Source: Combretum micranthum (Eukaryota > Streptophyta > Magnoliopsida > Myrtales > Combretaceae). From it: DNA of 64,000 bases. Below are positions 36,501 through 49,232 of this stretch, one piece after another. The stretch is taken from NCBI GenBank assembly GCA_024138025.1, contig JAMXBD010000961.1:62001-126000 (forward strand). Direction: 5' to 3'. Positions within the stretch are counted from its first letter, which is position 1. The number at the start of each line of letters is the position of its first letter. The notes beneath the pieces were generated by a model. It was not told where the DNA came from. It was given only the letters and a program-made list of their open reading frames with translations, and ran no database searches. A program made the position numbers and the translations under genes.

Positions 36501-38090
36501 ATCCTCATCAAGTCAAAATGTTTTTGGGACTTATCCATAATCTAAGTCCGAAAGAGCCTTAACATGAATCTAAGACTCTCATGATTTTCTTATTATTTTC
36601 TTGCTTTAATTTATGGGCTTTCCATTTCTAAGTCCCAAGAAAACTTGAAAAAAAATCTAAGACTTCCATAATTTTCTTCTTTTTCTTTTCTTTAAGCTTT
36701 CTTATTCTTTTTTTTCTTTTCTTTTTATGGAACTTGTCCATTTCTAAGTTGCGGGAAGCCTTGATATAAGTTACGACTCCCATATTTTTGTTCTTACATA
36801 TATATGCTTATTTGAGTCTCTATTTCTTTCATTTTTCTACATAAGTTACTTTTATCTTAGAACATAACTATCAAGTTCATATTCATGCATGATCACAGAT
36901 GATATTATTATCTTAATAAAAAAAATTTCAAGACAAAATATGAGTACTTTCTTTCATAAAAATAGGACTAAGCCCTCAAAAGAAATGATTTTCAATGCTT
37001 AGAGAAATTTTCGCTAAAACGTAGGATAATGGTTCAATTACATTAGTTTCAAATTGTTAAAGTAAATTTTTTATAAATTTTAAATGTTTACAGTTTTCTT
37101 GAAAACTTATCTATATGGCTTATGGCAATCCTTTGAGAAATACTAAGAACCAAACATTTTTTCTAAATCAAGTTTAAAAGCAACTCACTAATTAAAAATC
37201 CACTTAGGAAATAAAATTGGTGGACAACTTAAAGAACCAAATTTTAAGAAGTGAATTTATTTTTAAGAAGTTAAGAAAATATAAAAATAATAGATTAATG
37301 AGTAGGCTCTCCTTTGTAACAAGCTTAAGATTTTAATTTTCTTTCCAACAACTTAAAGAGAGGTTTTGTAAACTTCATTTTTCAAACATCTAAAGTAGAT
37401 TGTTTTATGAAAAATTATGGTTGGGACAATATCACTAGAATCATGCAGATAATATGAGTTTATACGTATATATTAAAATACATATATATTAAAAGATTTT
37501 TCAACCATATAAATATCTATTTGCTTGCTATAGAATTTTTGGATGATGTAAAACTTGGAAAAAATTAAAATTTAAAGGCTGAGATTTTGTATCAATTTTT
37601 TACCAACTTATTTCGAAACCCAAATGGCTTTAAATGATAAAAATAACCTTAAAAATAGATAGATCTTTTCGAGTAGGTAGAAAATGGCTACTAACATGCG
37701 AAATTCCGAGTTAAAATGAGCAAGTTATGGTAAATTTAAGTTGGAATTTTACATAATTGAAGTTTACGAGAATAATGACATAGAGTTTTAAATTTAAGTA
37801 GAATCAATATGAAATACTCATTTTAAGCATTTTTTTTTTGTTTAGGTAACAAGGAATTTGACGTATCTTTCCTTAAGGACCACTCGACTAAGGATTGCAC
37901 TAGGAACGAGTGATTTATTTCCTTAATTATTGTACTTATGTTTGTACTTGTAGCCTTGAAGCACTAGAATAGGAAATATAAAATTAGAAAGTGCATGTGC
38001 CTTATAATATTGGTTGAAATTATATTAAGCATATCAAGGCTTGAATTGTCGATAATCAAATTGTTGTTTTAGTATTCTATTAAAGTGTCT
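33552..38090 (+). repeat. Tekay/Del-like LTR sequence, arm A of inverted pair
   Basis: It begins TGTAAACCTCCAATTTTTG, corresponding to the start of the minus-strand copy at 42488. Homology to arm B is visible in several places: GTCTTGGACTTATCCTCATC at 36492 versus the reverse of 40840..40870, and ATTCCGAGTTAAAATGAGCA (37703) versus the reverse of 39450..39475, followed by the GAAATACTCAT phrase. Very AT-rich. 33600..35700 has no coding content. The junction with arm B is placed at about 38090 by eye. Family assignment is tentative, from the TGTAAACCCC start and long LTR. Confidence 0.55.
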
Positions 38091-41000
38091 GTCAATTCTA
38101 TGATCACCTCTAAGATATTTAATATCATGCTAAAAGAACCTAATTAAATGAATTCATGCATAACATGAAGTGAGTTTGTCATGCCTCGGGGTACCTTAAA
38201 TGTTGTAGTCCACCATACACAATACAAAACCTAAGAATGACTACTTAGTCATGCAAAGGCTTCCATATCATGTACAAGGCATACATCACAACCAAGGAAA
38301 CACATCGGAGTAGCATAATTTATATTGATAATAATTAAGTAACATGACAATGATAATGCTTATCATAAAACATAAACATGGTTGATTATAATTCTTAGGG
38401 CATACCCCGCTATTGTCTTCAAGTCAATATAAATACACTTCTTAGAAATTTCCAAAATACTAACATAGCATACATTACATATAAGAATCTTACAAAGTAA
38501 CTTCATCCCATGTTCTCATTGCCTTCATATCATGTCAATGTCATGATCTTCGATTAAAGCCATAGGTATACCTGTTTTCAACAAAATCTATAGGGGTGAA
38601 AGCTTACAACTAGCTTAATGAGGTATTCTTTTCATTTGCACCATGATTTCAAAAAAGTTTATTTAATTTTTCACGCATATGCTATGCAACAATCACATGA
38701 TTACACAAATATATATATTATCCGGAAACCATATATAGAACGGATTTACCTCTCCATATCAAAGGTTAGGGAATTGTTGATGAAGATCCTCGACCTTCTA
38801 TGCTAGTTCCTAAGTCACCACCCAAAGCATTAGGCTCGGCTCCAAACCTAGAGTTGCATTTCCGAGCGATGTGGATTCTCTAGGAAGGAATAGGGCCCGT
38901 GTCCCAGCATGATAACAGCTCATCCAACTCTACGTGTAGGAGTAGCAACCTTCAGAAAGAGATGTAACTCGATGGATGCCATGCATGAACATTTTATTTT
39001 TCTTAAGTCAAACCTCATTAAGGTTTCTAGGGGCGATCAAACAATTTTAGCAAAAATAAGAAAACATACATGTAAGTAAACAAAATAGTTAAACAAACAA
39101 TTCAAAGTTGCGATATTCTTAATTCTCATTTCATCACATAAGTATAGAATCACATATATACAAATCCCTGAATTCCCCATACATGTTCCATTTTTATCTT
39201 TCCTTAGTTTTCGAATGCCACTATTCTACAAGCACAAGCAAGTAATGAAATTAAGAGGAATAACTCACTGTCCATTTTGTAATCTTCTTAGTCGTAGCAA
39301 TCTCAGGAAGGAAATCTCATATTCCGGGTCGCCTAGTCAAAAGAAATACCCGAGATGAGTATTTCATAGAAATTCTACTTAAACTTTATAATTCTATTTC
39401 ACTATGTCGTCAAAAATCGTGTACAATGAAATTCCAATTTAAAATGACCATAACTTGCTCCTTTTAACTCGGAATTTCACATATAATATATCATGTTCTA
39501 TCTATTCGAAAAGACCTATCCATTTCTAAGGTTATTTTTGTCATATAAGGTCATTTGGGTTCCGAAACCGTAGGGTACATATTCATTATGAAAATTGTAG
39601 TTTTCAAAGCACAACTTTGCATATTTTTCTTTATCTAAAAATACTTGTAAATATTTGTATAGTTAGAAAAATCCTTTGGAAACATATATATAGCCTCATA
39701 TAGTATGCAAAATTTAATGATGTTGTCTCAATGATTATTTTTCGCAAAGCAATTCATCTTACGGTGTTAAAAACTTGAATTTTAATATTTTCTTTTCTAG
39801 TTGTTTTGAAAGAACTTCATAGATTCTTTTGTTATTATAAATGAATATATTTCTTATTTTGTCTTCCAATTTCTAATCTAAAATAAGCTAAATTTTTCTT
39901 AACTTTGATTTCCTACAAAATTTTGCTTCTAGTATTAAGGATTGGAATTTCTGAAATTGTTATTAAGTTGTTGAGATCATATAAAATTTGAGTTATTCAT
40001 ATTTCTCCTTTTAAAAAAAACGATTGGATAAATGAATCTTTTTCCTTTTATATTTTCATTTCCTAATCCCTTTAAAATAAAATTTTGTTTCTAAACTCGG
40101 TCTCTTAAATCTTTTACCACTTTTATTTGGAAGGAAAAATCATGTTTCATTATTTTCCTACGTTGTTGATAATAACTATTGTTTTTCAAAATTCATCAAG
40201 TTTATATTCTGTTTATTTCTTTGAAAATGGGTATATTACTTAATCTTGGAAACCTTTATTTTTCTAAGTGAGTTTATAAACTAGTGTATTGATTTTATCT
40301 TAACTTCGAAAACTAGCTTACTTTTTAGTTTATATTAAGAAGTTGAAAAGATTCCAATCTTGAGCTTCTTATGAAAAACTTACATATCACAAATTATTAA
40401 TATTAAATCTTGGGTTATCTATTATGAAAAGATAATGTTGATTTTCTTAGCTAGTTTCTTTGGAAAACCATTCTTGTTATTTCCTATGAAAGTTCATGGT
40501 GAGTTTGACAAGCAGTTGTAAAAATCATTTTTTCTATGTTTTGTTGACAAAATCTTTATTTAGTGACAAAGTTACAAGATAAGAGAGTTTGATCACATTT
40601 CCTTTGTTAAAGAAAATTTTCCTCTAAACCTTTGTTGAGACAATATCATTATGGTTATGCATGTACATGAGCATGTAAAATAATAAGAATACAAGAAATA
40701 TATTGGAAACAAATAATAATAAGCAAGATAATAATAATATCAAGTATTGGAACCTTAGCTTCATCAAGGCATTCTGAGACTAAGAATAAACTAGTCCCAA
40801 AAAAAAAAAGAAAAGAAGGAAAAAGTTGTTTTGACTTGATAAAGACAAGTTTAAGACTAGAAAGACCAGTCTTAAAATAGTATGAAATAAGTAAATAAAT
40901 TAACAAGCATGAAAATAAATAAATAACAAGTGAGTTTATATGCTCTAAAGAATATATATATATACACACATAAATATATTTAGTTAGATATGTATAAGAA

Positions 41001-42488
41001 GTTAGCATAATAACAACAAAAATATGAGCAAGGAATAATAACAACATAAAAATATAAAAATGGATGTTCATGAACAAGAAAAATACATGAACATAATGTA
41101 GCTTCCATAACATTAAGTTTAGGAAACTTACACCATGGTCATGTAAAGTTACATGACATGATAATAAAAATATGAAAAGAATTTTTACCTAAATAGAAGT
41201 TGAGAGTAGTATATGTAAATAGGTTTTGTGTATGAAGAAGAAGAAAGCTTGGGGGTGTTTTGGGAGAGTAATGAGAGTATTTGAGAGGAGATTTTGGGAG
41301 AGTTTTGGTAGTAAAATGAGTTGTGTGGAAGAATGAAGGAGTGAAGGGGTATTTATAGAGTTTTTGAGTAGAAGTTAGATGTAATTAAATTAATTGAAAA
41401 AGAAAAAAAAAATTGATAGTGAAGAGAGAGAGGGATGGATGACATCTAAGGGAGGAGAGAGAAAGAAGTGATTAAAAATTAATTTTAAAGAAAAGTGTAA
41501 GAGAAATTTAGTAATATGTGGTGTATAATTTTTATGAGAAAGAAAATTGTAAGAAATAGGTATATAGGTTGTAAGAATGGATAGTAGAAAAAGTATAGGT
41601 AGATAGATAGTAGAAAAAAGTACTATAAAAATACCAGTAGTAATAAAATACGCGTATAAATGTGATATCTATAATTTTAGTTACCGAAAAATTCTACAAC
41701 TGATATTTTTGGATTTCTTATTTTATTACGAGTCTAATGGTATTAATGAAATATTTTTATTGTTCAGTGTACCGGGGCACGATTTTCAAAAATTGATCTC
41801 ATTTGGATCCAAAAGATACTATAAATTTACGAATATAATATTTTTAAGCTTCCCTATAATATTGCGAACCATTATCAATAATTATTTTAGTTCCGTTATT
41901 TAGGGTTTAAGAGCGCGAGATTACTGGATCTTAAACTCTAGGGTTTGTTGTAAACTTCATTGACTTTTGGGGTTCCGATTTAACTTTCAGCTTTTTTATT
42001 ATATTCGTGAGATCATAAAATTTTAGGATTTTGTCCATGTTATATATTTTTTTTCAACATCTATGGTTTATTTTATTTTATTTATGATTATTTAATATTT
42101 TTCAGTTTTCGAGATCGTTTAACCGAGTCTAGGGTTATAGGTTAACTTAGTTTGACTTTTGGTGGAAATTGAAAAAAAAAATTATTCTAAAATTCACCGA
42201 AGGATTTAAGGTTTTAGTATTTTGTTTTCGAGCATTATTTGGACATATCATCTTAGTTTGCGTATTAGGAATCAATAGATGATTTGATTGGTGTACGGAT
42301 GTTGAATAAATCGATTGTTGGATTTTCCATTTTGTTTTGAGGATTATGTTCTTCTTAAGGTTAAGGATTTTCATATTTAATCTTATTTAGAATTTGTTTT
42401 TAACTTGGGTCGATTTTCAGGGTTTCAATTTTGGTGTTAGACTTCTAGGATTATTTTCTAAGAATTGTGAAAAATTGAGGGGTTTACA
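38091..42488 (-). repeat. Tekay/Del-like LTR sequence, arm B of inverted pair
   Basis: On the minus strand it starts TGTAAACCCCTCAATTTTTC at 42488 and runs down to about 38090. Its distal part contains the phrases GAGTTGGATGAGCTGTTATC (38960..38915) and CCCCGAGGCATGACAAACTC (38190..38170), which I associate with Tekay/Del-type LTRs. The start region matches the fragment at 14815..15273, and 38340..38600 matches 12240..12469. A 152-codon minus-strand frame at 40655..41113 is a hydrophobic reading of AT-rich DNA and is not taken as a gene. Confidence 0.55.
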
Positions 42489-42942
42489 GAGTCACATTGC
42501 ATTCACTATTATACCCTTGGTGGGATAAAAGTATAATAGTAAGGTATGTAGGGGCTCGAAAATTTGCATTTGGCAAGTGGGAGCCCGTAAGAACTACAAT
42601 TAAAAGGCAAGTAGTAGCCTGAAAGAACTACAAAATTTTTATTTGCAAACTTTGGTCATATGGGCTTAGAACACTTAATCTCGAATGGAGAGCATAAATC
42701 CATTCAACATATTGTTTTTGGTTAATCGTGTGTATTGTTTACTCGTGTATTTGATGCATCTCTTATGCTTGTCTAATAACTTGATAGGTTTTGTGCTTAG
42801 CCCCCAATAGTTTGTTTTTGTAGGAAAATCATAATGTCGGGATTGGGATAAGAATTGCGTGTAGAGCATGTCAAAGATCAAATCATGATAATTATAGGGT
42901 TAAAATGTCTATGGACTAAACTTAATTGAGAGAAAAAGACCT
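42489..42942. other. Short unassigned stretch between repeats
   Basis: No ORF or element end is supported. Two similar words (GGCAAGTGGGAGCCCGTAAG and GGCAAGTAGTAGCCTGAAAG, 42573 and 42607) repeat once. Confidence 0.35.
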
Positions 42943-43800
42943 AAATTGTTGAAAAAACTCTCTTTATCTCTCTATCAGAACACAAAGAAGTTCTCACTAC
43001 AACCTTAGCATTTGAAGGGTGGCCACATAGTCACTAGGCTGCCTCTCCTCTCGAATTCTTTATCCTTCTTGCACCACCTTAAAATCAAAAAGCCATCTTT
43101 ATTGATTGCAATATTCATGAATTTCTATCTTTTGAATATAACTTTTCATATTTTTCTTTTTTTCTACTAGTATCGATACATCACAATCCATCGCCATATT
43201 TCTACCTCAATAGATCTTGTGAATATGAAGAAATCCTAGCTATTGAGATTTTAGATTATCATTGGCTTCTTAAATAAGCAATTTAATTTTAATTTATACT
43301 TTATGTTCTTGTCCTTTTCCCTTTCTTTTTGTTGTCATCTTTTATGTGTGATTATGTCATCTCTTTTATAGGATTTTTTACTTGCCAATAGGGTGACTCT
43401 TATTTATTGGGTAGGGCAGTTAACTTTTGAAGGGATGTGACAATTTTTCAGATTAGGTGTTAATACCCCTAACCTTTTGTATATAGATCTTTTGTTTATG
43501 GATCCTTTTGTATCACTGAATTCGATTGATATGATATTTTCATATTGAATAAAAATCATCATATTGGCACAAAAGAAAAAGTTCTTGATTAGATGGTTAA
43601 AATTCTAGACTTTTTTTGAAAGAATTGTACAAATACAAACCATTCCTTGGCATTTTTTTTTTCATTTTATGAATTTAATTTCTTAGATTTTACTTTATCA
43701 TTAAGGCTTATTAGCTATTTTGTTTGAAACTTTGCTCGATTCAAACTCAAAATTAATTTCCAAACGAATCGAATTCAAACTCAAACTTGACAATTTCTTA
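42943..43800 (+). repeat. Dispersed repeat copy 2
   Basis: Matches 25047..25908 over its full length. It starts AAATTGTTGAAAAAACTC and ends TTGACAATTT; the outer seven bases (AAATTGT/ACAATTT) are inverted complements. It lies directly beside the truncated integrase end of the minus-strand chromovirus-like element. Confidence 0.75.
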
Positions 43801-43829
43801 TCAAAGCAACTAAAAGATCATGTTGTTTG

Positions 43830-44270
43830 AAAAAACATGTCACTCTCCAAAGGTAATCTAGTGATAGTATTCAAGTGTGGCTTGTTTGCTACTACTAGGA
43901 TACTACCGGGGTGTGACATTGGCAATCCTCCTCCATGTAAATCCCTAATCAATTTTCTCTCAATGATGATTCACGGATACATAGTTGGTTACCTTTCATC
44001 AAATAACCCTCATATATGTGATAATCACCACAAAGCTCCTTAGTGCCACACTTTTCCCCAATCTCCTTAAAATCAGGATCCCCGGCATAGAGTTCTTTCA
44101 TTTGTTTAAATCCCACAATCTTAGTACTCATCACAACTAGTGCATCTGCCCTCCTACTTAAGGCATCAGCCACTTTGTTTTGAGTTCTAGATTTGTGCAT
44201 CAGTTTAAATGGGAACCTTTGCAGAAATTAAATGCACTTGGCATGCATATCTTATTAATCCGAGTCTAGT
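43830..44270 (-). pseudogene. Chromovirus-like pol remnant: end of RNase H and start of integrase
   Basis: The minus-strand frame 44200..43949 begins with the RNase H end (HKSRTQNKVADALSRRA) and continues into the linker and the first part of the integrase zinc domain (CIRESSLREN, then IRDLHGGGL after a frame change). The sequence then loses similarity near 43830, before the HHCC domain is complete. The catalytic integrase core is missing, so the element has been truncated, with the dispersed repeat at 42943..43800 on the far side. Confidence 0.8.
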
Positions 44271-45792
44271 TACTCAAATGCTTCAAAGCTCCATAGTCTA
44301 AGTACAACACAAACTCCTTTCCTACAAGATAGTGTTCCCAAAAGTCTTAAGGCCATCACCACAGAGTAGAACTCTTTATCATATGTGGACTAGCTCCTCC
44401 TAGAATCACATAGTTTTTTGCTATAAAAAGCAATTGGTTTCTTTTCTTGCGATAGCACAGCCCCTACTCCTAATCTACAAGCATCGTAATCTACTTTAAA
44501 TAGCTTCTCAAAATTATGAAGCACTAATACTGAAGCGCTACACAACTTCTCCTTTAATATAGCAAAACTAATCTCAGCTTCCTTACCCCATTGAAATTTT
44601 CCTTTCTTCAGGCACTAAGTCAAACGTAGCAACAACGCTTAAGTGCCTAATGAATCTCTTATAAAAATTCACCAACCCTAGAAAACTCTTCAATTCAGTC
44701 ACTCTCTTTGGAATTGACCATTCCCGAATAGCTCTCGCCCTTTTCATCATCAACTATTATTCCTTTACTACTAACAATAAAACCCAAAAACAACAGGCTC
44801 TTCACCATAAAAACACATTTCTTCATATTTGCATATCACTTATTTTCCAGCAACACAGTTAAAACACTTCTAAGATGCTCTAGGTGTTCATCCTTAGATT
44901 TAATATAAATCAGGATATCGTCAAAATAAACCACAACAAATTATCTAATAAAAGGCTTTAATGCCTGATTCATAAACCGCATGAAAGTACTAGGAGCGTT
45001 GCTGAGGCCAAAGGGCATCACCAACCATTCTTAGAGTCCCTTCTTCTTCTGGAAGGCTGTCTTCCATTTATCCCCATGCCTAATCCTGATCTAGTGGTAA
45101 CCACTCCTCATATCTACCTTGGAAAAGACAATTGCTCCACTTAGTCTATCCAGCATGTCCTTTAGGCGAGGAATTAGGAACTTGTACCCAATAGTGATTT
45201 TGTTGATAGCTCTACTATCAACACACATTTACCAACTACCATCCTTCTTAAGTGTAAGTAGTGCAAGTATGACACATGCACTCAAACTATCCCTAATGAA
45301 TCCTTTCTACATAAGTTATTGTACCTTCTCCTATAAAATCTCCATTTCTTTGGGACTCATCTTATAATGTGGCAAATTTGGTCAGCTAGCTCCAAGCACC
45401 AAATCAATCTGGTGCTGGATATCTCTCAAAGGTGGTAACCCCTCTGGCAAATCTTTAGGCAACACTTCTTTGAACTCCTTTAGCACCTCCTTTACATACT
45501 CTGGCACCTCACTATTACTGTCCTTCTCCACTTTCATGACATTCTTCACAGCCAAAGCATGCACTACCCTAGACTCCTTAATAGTCTCTTCCATCTCCTT
45601 TCCTGATTGAGTAATAGTTAGGAATGAACGCTTCTCAGTCCTAGCCTCCTTAGAGGAGCTTGCTACCTTAAGGGGGAGCAAAGTGAATTTCACACCACCA
45701 TTCTCCAATCTATACAAATTCTCCTTCCCCGCATGCTGAGCATTCAAATCATGCTGCCAAGGATACCCAAATAACACATGATAGGCATCCAT
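44271..45792 (-). pseudogene. Chromovirus-like pol remnant: protease C-side and reverse transcriptase
   Basis: The minus-strand frame 45792..45382 (136 codons) holds the post-protease block (AYHVLFGYPWQHDLNAQ) and the RT entry (LPPLRDIQHQIDLVLGAS). Further down come EWLVMPFGLSNAPSTFMRF (about 45030..44970) and the active site FVVVYFDDILIYI (about 44943..44905), where both catalytic Asp residues of YFDD are kept. Stops (for example before EWLVMPFG) and frame shifts in RT and RNase H show it is inactive. The family function is reverse transcription of element RNA. Confidence 0.85.
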
Positions 45793-45936
45793 GTCTATAA
45801 TATCACATTAGACTTCATCTTGGTATTTGCCAATAGAAAATGGCACTCGACATCTCTCTTTCACATCTATCCTCTCAGCGGACTTTATCTACCCTATGGC
45901 ATAGGGATTAGGATGTTTCTCAACTGGGAGCTGCAA

Positions 45937-46209
45937 CTATTCAACAATCATCCTACTAATTATATTCTCACAGTTCCCACTGTCCACAATCAAATCAAAT
46001 ACTCTTTCACCAATAATGCACCTAGTGCGAAATAACTGATGCCGCTGAGTGTTATCCTCTTGCTTAGGCACTAACATCATCCTTTTAATGACATAAGATG
46101 GCTCAACTCCCTCATATTCATCCTCATAAACCTCATCATCTCCATCATGCTCACAAATTTCTTCTTCCTCATCCTGCTCTACTATATTCACACTTTTTCT
46201 ATTCGGCAT
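45937..46209 (-). pseudogene. Chromovirus-like gag end and aspartic protease
   Basis: A 90-codon minus-strand frame with an acidic linker (EQDEEEEICEHDGDDE) followed by the protease block CIIGERVFDLIVDSGNCENI; the catalytic DSG is present. Just upstream on the minus strand (46252..46214) is a gag zinc knuckle remnant, KCFHCD, then a stop, then LGHKSN. The frame is open here but is disconnected from RT by stops around 45900..45800. It would have cleaved the polyprotein. Confidence 0.8.
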
Positions 46210-47371
46210 TGGTTAGACTTATGCCCTAGTTAGTCACAATGAAAACACTTACTTAGGTGGGTTTAGCGTAAGGATTGTGCTGCTTTGGGGCATCCTTAAC
46301 CTCATAGGCCTTTTACCAATGGCTTTGTCTTCTCTCTTTTCACCACCTATATAGTCTGCTTCTCTCTTTACCTTTATATTTCTCAGCCATGGATTTTCTA
46401 CTGCATATACCCTTAACTCCATATCTCCTATTCTTCCTTCAAATAGCTATTCTTATCATGAATCATCATCTCAGCCTATGTGTCATATTCTTCACCTCAT
46501 GCAAGCACTTCATCACATTCATTCTGAATTTGTCCCTGATTTGTAATTTCAATCCATTGACATACTTAGCCACGTGATGCTCTTCACTTTCTCTCAAATT
46601 ATTCGTCTCAGCCAATCTCATAAATTAACTGTATAATCATGAATAGAATGCTGACTTTGGCAACATTGCTGGTATTGCTGAAAGAGGATTTGTTCATAGT
46701 CAGGAGGAAGAGAATCCATTGTAGTAACCACTTCATTGGTGTTACATTCTCACCGATTGTCTTCCTTTTCTTTGTCTCTATTCTGTAACCTCTCCCACCA
46801 AGCAGAGGCTCCCTTTTCAATCTACACGCAACTAATCTCACTCTACATTTTTCATATATCTCCATGTAGTTGACAAATCATTTACTTTTGCAATCCAATC
46901 TAAAAATTCTTCTATATTCATATTACCAATAAAACAAGGGATATCTACCTTCAAATGAAAGTCCCTACTGTTGCCTTGATCGTACCTATAATAATTCCTC
47001 CTGTATCTACCATCACCATCATCATCGCCTCTCCTCTATGGCCATCTCTCATTATATAGTAATTCATCATCCTCCTCATATTCTTCATTAGAAATCTGTG
47101 CCCATCGATTTATAGCACCAGTCGATTGATTGGACCCATAGGCTCCTTTTACCCCTGGTCGTCCTATACCAACCTCTCTACCTCCGTTGATAACCTCTGC
47201 CAATGCGTCAAAATGCTAGATCAAATCCTCAAGACACTCTTTAACTTGTTGGATTCTTTGATCCATGGCATCGTTTGTCGCCCTAGAAATCTCAGATCCT
47301 CGGACTCCCGTATCATGGACACCACCACGAATACGATCATTGCCAGCACCTTTGCCTAACGACATCTTCAT
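46210..47371 (-). pseudogene. Chromovirus-like gag
   Basis: A possible start ATG lies at 47371 or 47365, only about a dozen bases after the PBS. The minus-strand translation then passes through a coiled N-terminal part (MDQRIQQVKECLEDLIQHFD), the core entry HLKVDIPCFIGNMNIEEFLD (about 46955..46890), LVACRLK and LPPDYEQILFQQYQQC (about 46705..46660). Order and motifs are those of Ty3/Gypsy gag (retrotrans_gag family). At least ten stops or shifts, and loss of the knuckle's spacing, make it a pseudogene. Confidence 0.8.
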
Positions 47372-47382
47372 AGGATTTTAAC

Positions 47383-47397
47383 CTTGCTTTGATACCA
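47383..47397 (-). other. Primer-binding site, initiator tRNA-Met type
   Basis: On the minus strand TGGTATCAAAGCAAGG, matching the tRNA-iMet complement (TGGTATCAGAGC) with one change, two bases after the LTR end. Confidence 0.8.
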
Positions 47398-47399
47398 AT

Positions 47400-48025
47400 T
47401 GACGCATGCAAAAAACATAAAGATAAACATGATCAACATATCGATTGAATTCATAGGAACTCAATTGTAAATAAGCAATTAACAGATAAAACTTTCTCAA
47501 AGATTGTATTTCAATATGATAATAATTTTAAAAAAAAAAAAAAAAAGCCCTAGCATTACAAGGAAACCCTAAAACAAACCTAAAAAGGAAAATAATAAAT
47601 ATAAAATCTAAGTGATAAAAACAATATTAACTATCCTAAAATACAATATATGCTAAAAAGGAAAATAATAAATATAAAATCCTAAGTGATAAATACAATA
47701 TTGACTATCCTAAAATACAAGATATGGTCTTTAGAAAATAGGAAATAAAATAACAAATTCGTAATAGTAAGCTGGCCATATAGGCCGACGGCTCAAAGGC
47801 CAAGGCCAGTGGCCTTCTCTTTTAAAGTTGGCGGCTTTGATGCCAACTCACACCAATCTTCCAAGACCAGCCTTTTTAAGGCTAGCAGCCTTTGCTCTGT
47901 GTCTCTTGAATTGCCTCTTCGACAATTCTATCTTGTTCAAATACTCCTAGCTAGCTCAATTGCATCACTCCTCCAAAAATTGGTAAGCAATTGTACCTAT
48001 TGTACGTTGTAGTAAAAATAATACA
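47400..48025 (-). repeat. 5' LTR of chromovirus-like element with internal tandem duplication
   Basis: The right-hand (minus-strand 3') edge is set by the PBS; the minus-strand LTR ends ...GCATGCGTCA. The start TGTATTATTTTTACTAC at 48025 is a best guess. Inside, a 73-base unit is repeated in tandem (47581..47653 and 47654..47727) with few differences. A block of GGCC-containing words (47775..47885) resembles the iterated words in other LTRs of this window. Confidence 0.55.
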
Positions 48026-48569
48026 ATAATGAAAATTTCAAACTAAAATTTGGATTCAAATTAAGAAAAAATAACATGACAAAAATTTAATCATTATTAT
48101 AATCTCCAAATTTCATAAATCATGCGATAAATTAAAAATATTACAAAATATGAGAAATAATTTTATGATAAAGTAGATAAATTGCATAAATAATGTTATA
48201 TATATTTCAATTTGTTTTGTAAATACTTTAAGTTAAAGTATTTACACTTCTAATTTAATATAATTACAAGTTTCTTATTTTATCAAAATTAAAATCTAAA
48301 TTATCTTTATATTTTTAGTAAACCCACATCTTTGCCTTTGACCTTCTTGCATGCCCAAGTCAATTATCTAGGCTAGGTCTGACAACATTGGTTACATATG
48401 TTATTAGAAATGTTATTTATTTATAATTGACTATTATTAGACATAATCAAGTACAAATTTCCACCTAATTTTTATTTTTCTGATGCCCATTACCATGTTA
48501 GTTGATTTATTTCTTTTTAAATTCCATGGCAAGACTAGTGCTCCACTTTTCCACGTAAGGCCGATTGTT
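48026..48569. other. AT-rich intergenic stretch
   Basis: Nothing supported; low-complexity A/T sequence up to the SINE. Confidence 0.35.
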
Positions 48570-48690
48570 ATAGTCCATGATCTTATAGTCTAGTAACATC
48601 ACCCCCGATCTCTTGAGTGAGATGTATTAGGTTCGAATCCTCTCTCTCTATTGTAATGGTAAAAAATAAAAAAAAAATAAAAAGATAAAT
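48570..48690 (+). mobile_element. tRNA-derived SINE
   Basis: A perfect B-box GGTTCGAATCC (48630..48640) lies about 33 bases after an A-box-like TAGTCTAGTAAC (48586..48597), and the unit ends in an A-rich tail from about 48660. This is the build of a tRNA-derived SINE with an internal pol III promoter. A related, older copy lies on the opposite strand at 49132..49232. No tRNA cloverleaf is formed. Confidence 0.7.
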
Positions 48691-49131
48691 AGCCACACTT
48701 ATGTTTTAAATAGTATAGTTAGACTTGGGTTGATTAGCCCAATTCAACTTAGCTTGACATGACCTAGCCATGGGAACGACCTAGTTTAACGCTGATTCAA
48801 TCCTCGAAAATGCTTCTAAAAGGAATAAAAATATTTTATAATGCTATAATCGAAATCTCATTAATGTGATTAAAAAAAAAAAAGAAAAGAAAAGAATTGC
48901 CCACCTAAAGTTTCTTTACCATGACATCTGGGCTACAAAAAAACCAAATTTTGTTATAGTGATTTAGCTTTGATAACAAAGACACCATATCGTTTTTATC
49001 TAATTTAGTGCTTATAGGTGTGTACCTTAGGTACCATTAAATACTACTCCAAATAACATGTCATTTTATATAAATGAATATGAATATTTAATGAAAACAA
49101 TATATCAAATATTTAATAATGAATTAATATC

Positions 49132-49232
49132 TTTTTTTTTTTTTTTTTGCTATTAACGATAGGGAAGGGGCTTCCAGCATGATTAGTATCTCTCACTTGA
49201 GAGACATAGAGTGATGTCATTAGGCTATAAAT
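49132..49232 (-). mobile_element. tRNA-derived SINE, degenerate opposite-strand copy
   Basis: Read on the minus strand, TTATAGCCTAATGACATCAC aligns with TTATAGTCTAGTAACATCAC of the copy at 48570, followed by a shared AAGTGAGAGAT/GAGTGAGAT block, and it ends in a 17-base A tail (T tract 49132..49148 on the plus strand). The B-box has decayed. Confidence 0.6.

Noticed and set aside
40655..41113. 152-codon minus-strand frame with a very hydrophobic translation
   Set aside because: It lies in AT-rich LTR sequence (arm B). The Ile/Leu/Tyr-rich content is what AT-rich DNA gives, and no motif is present.
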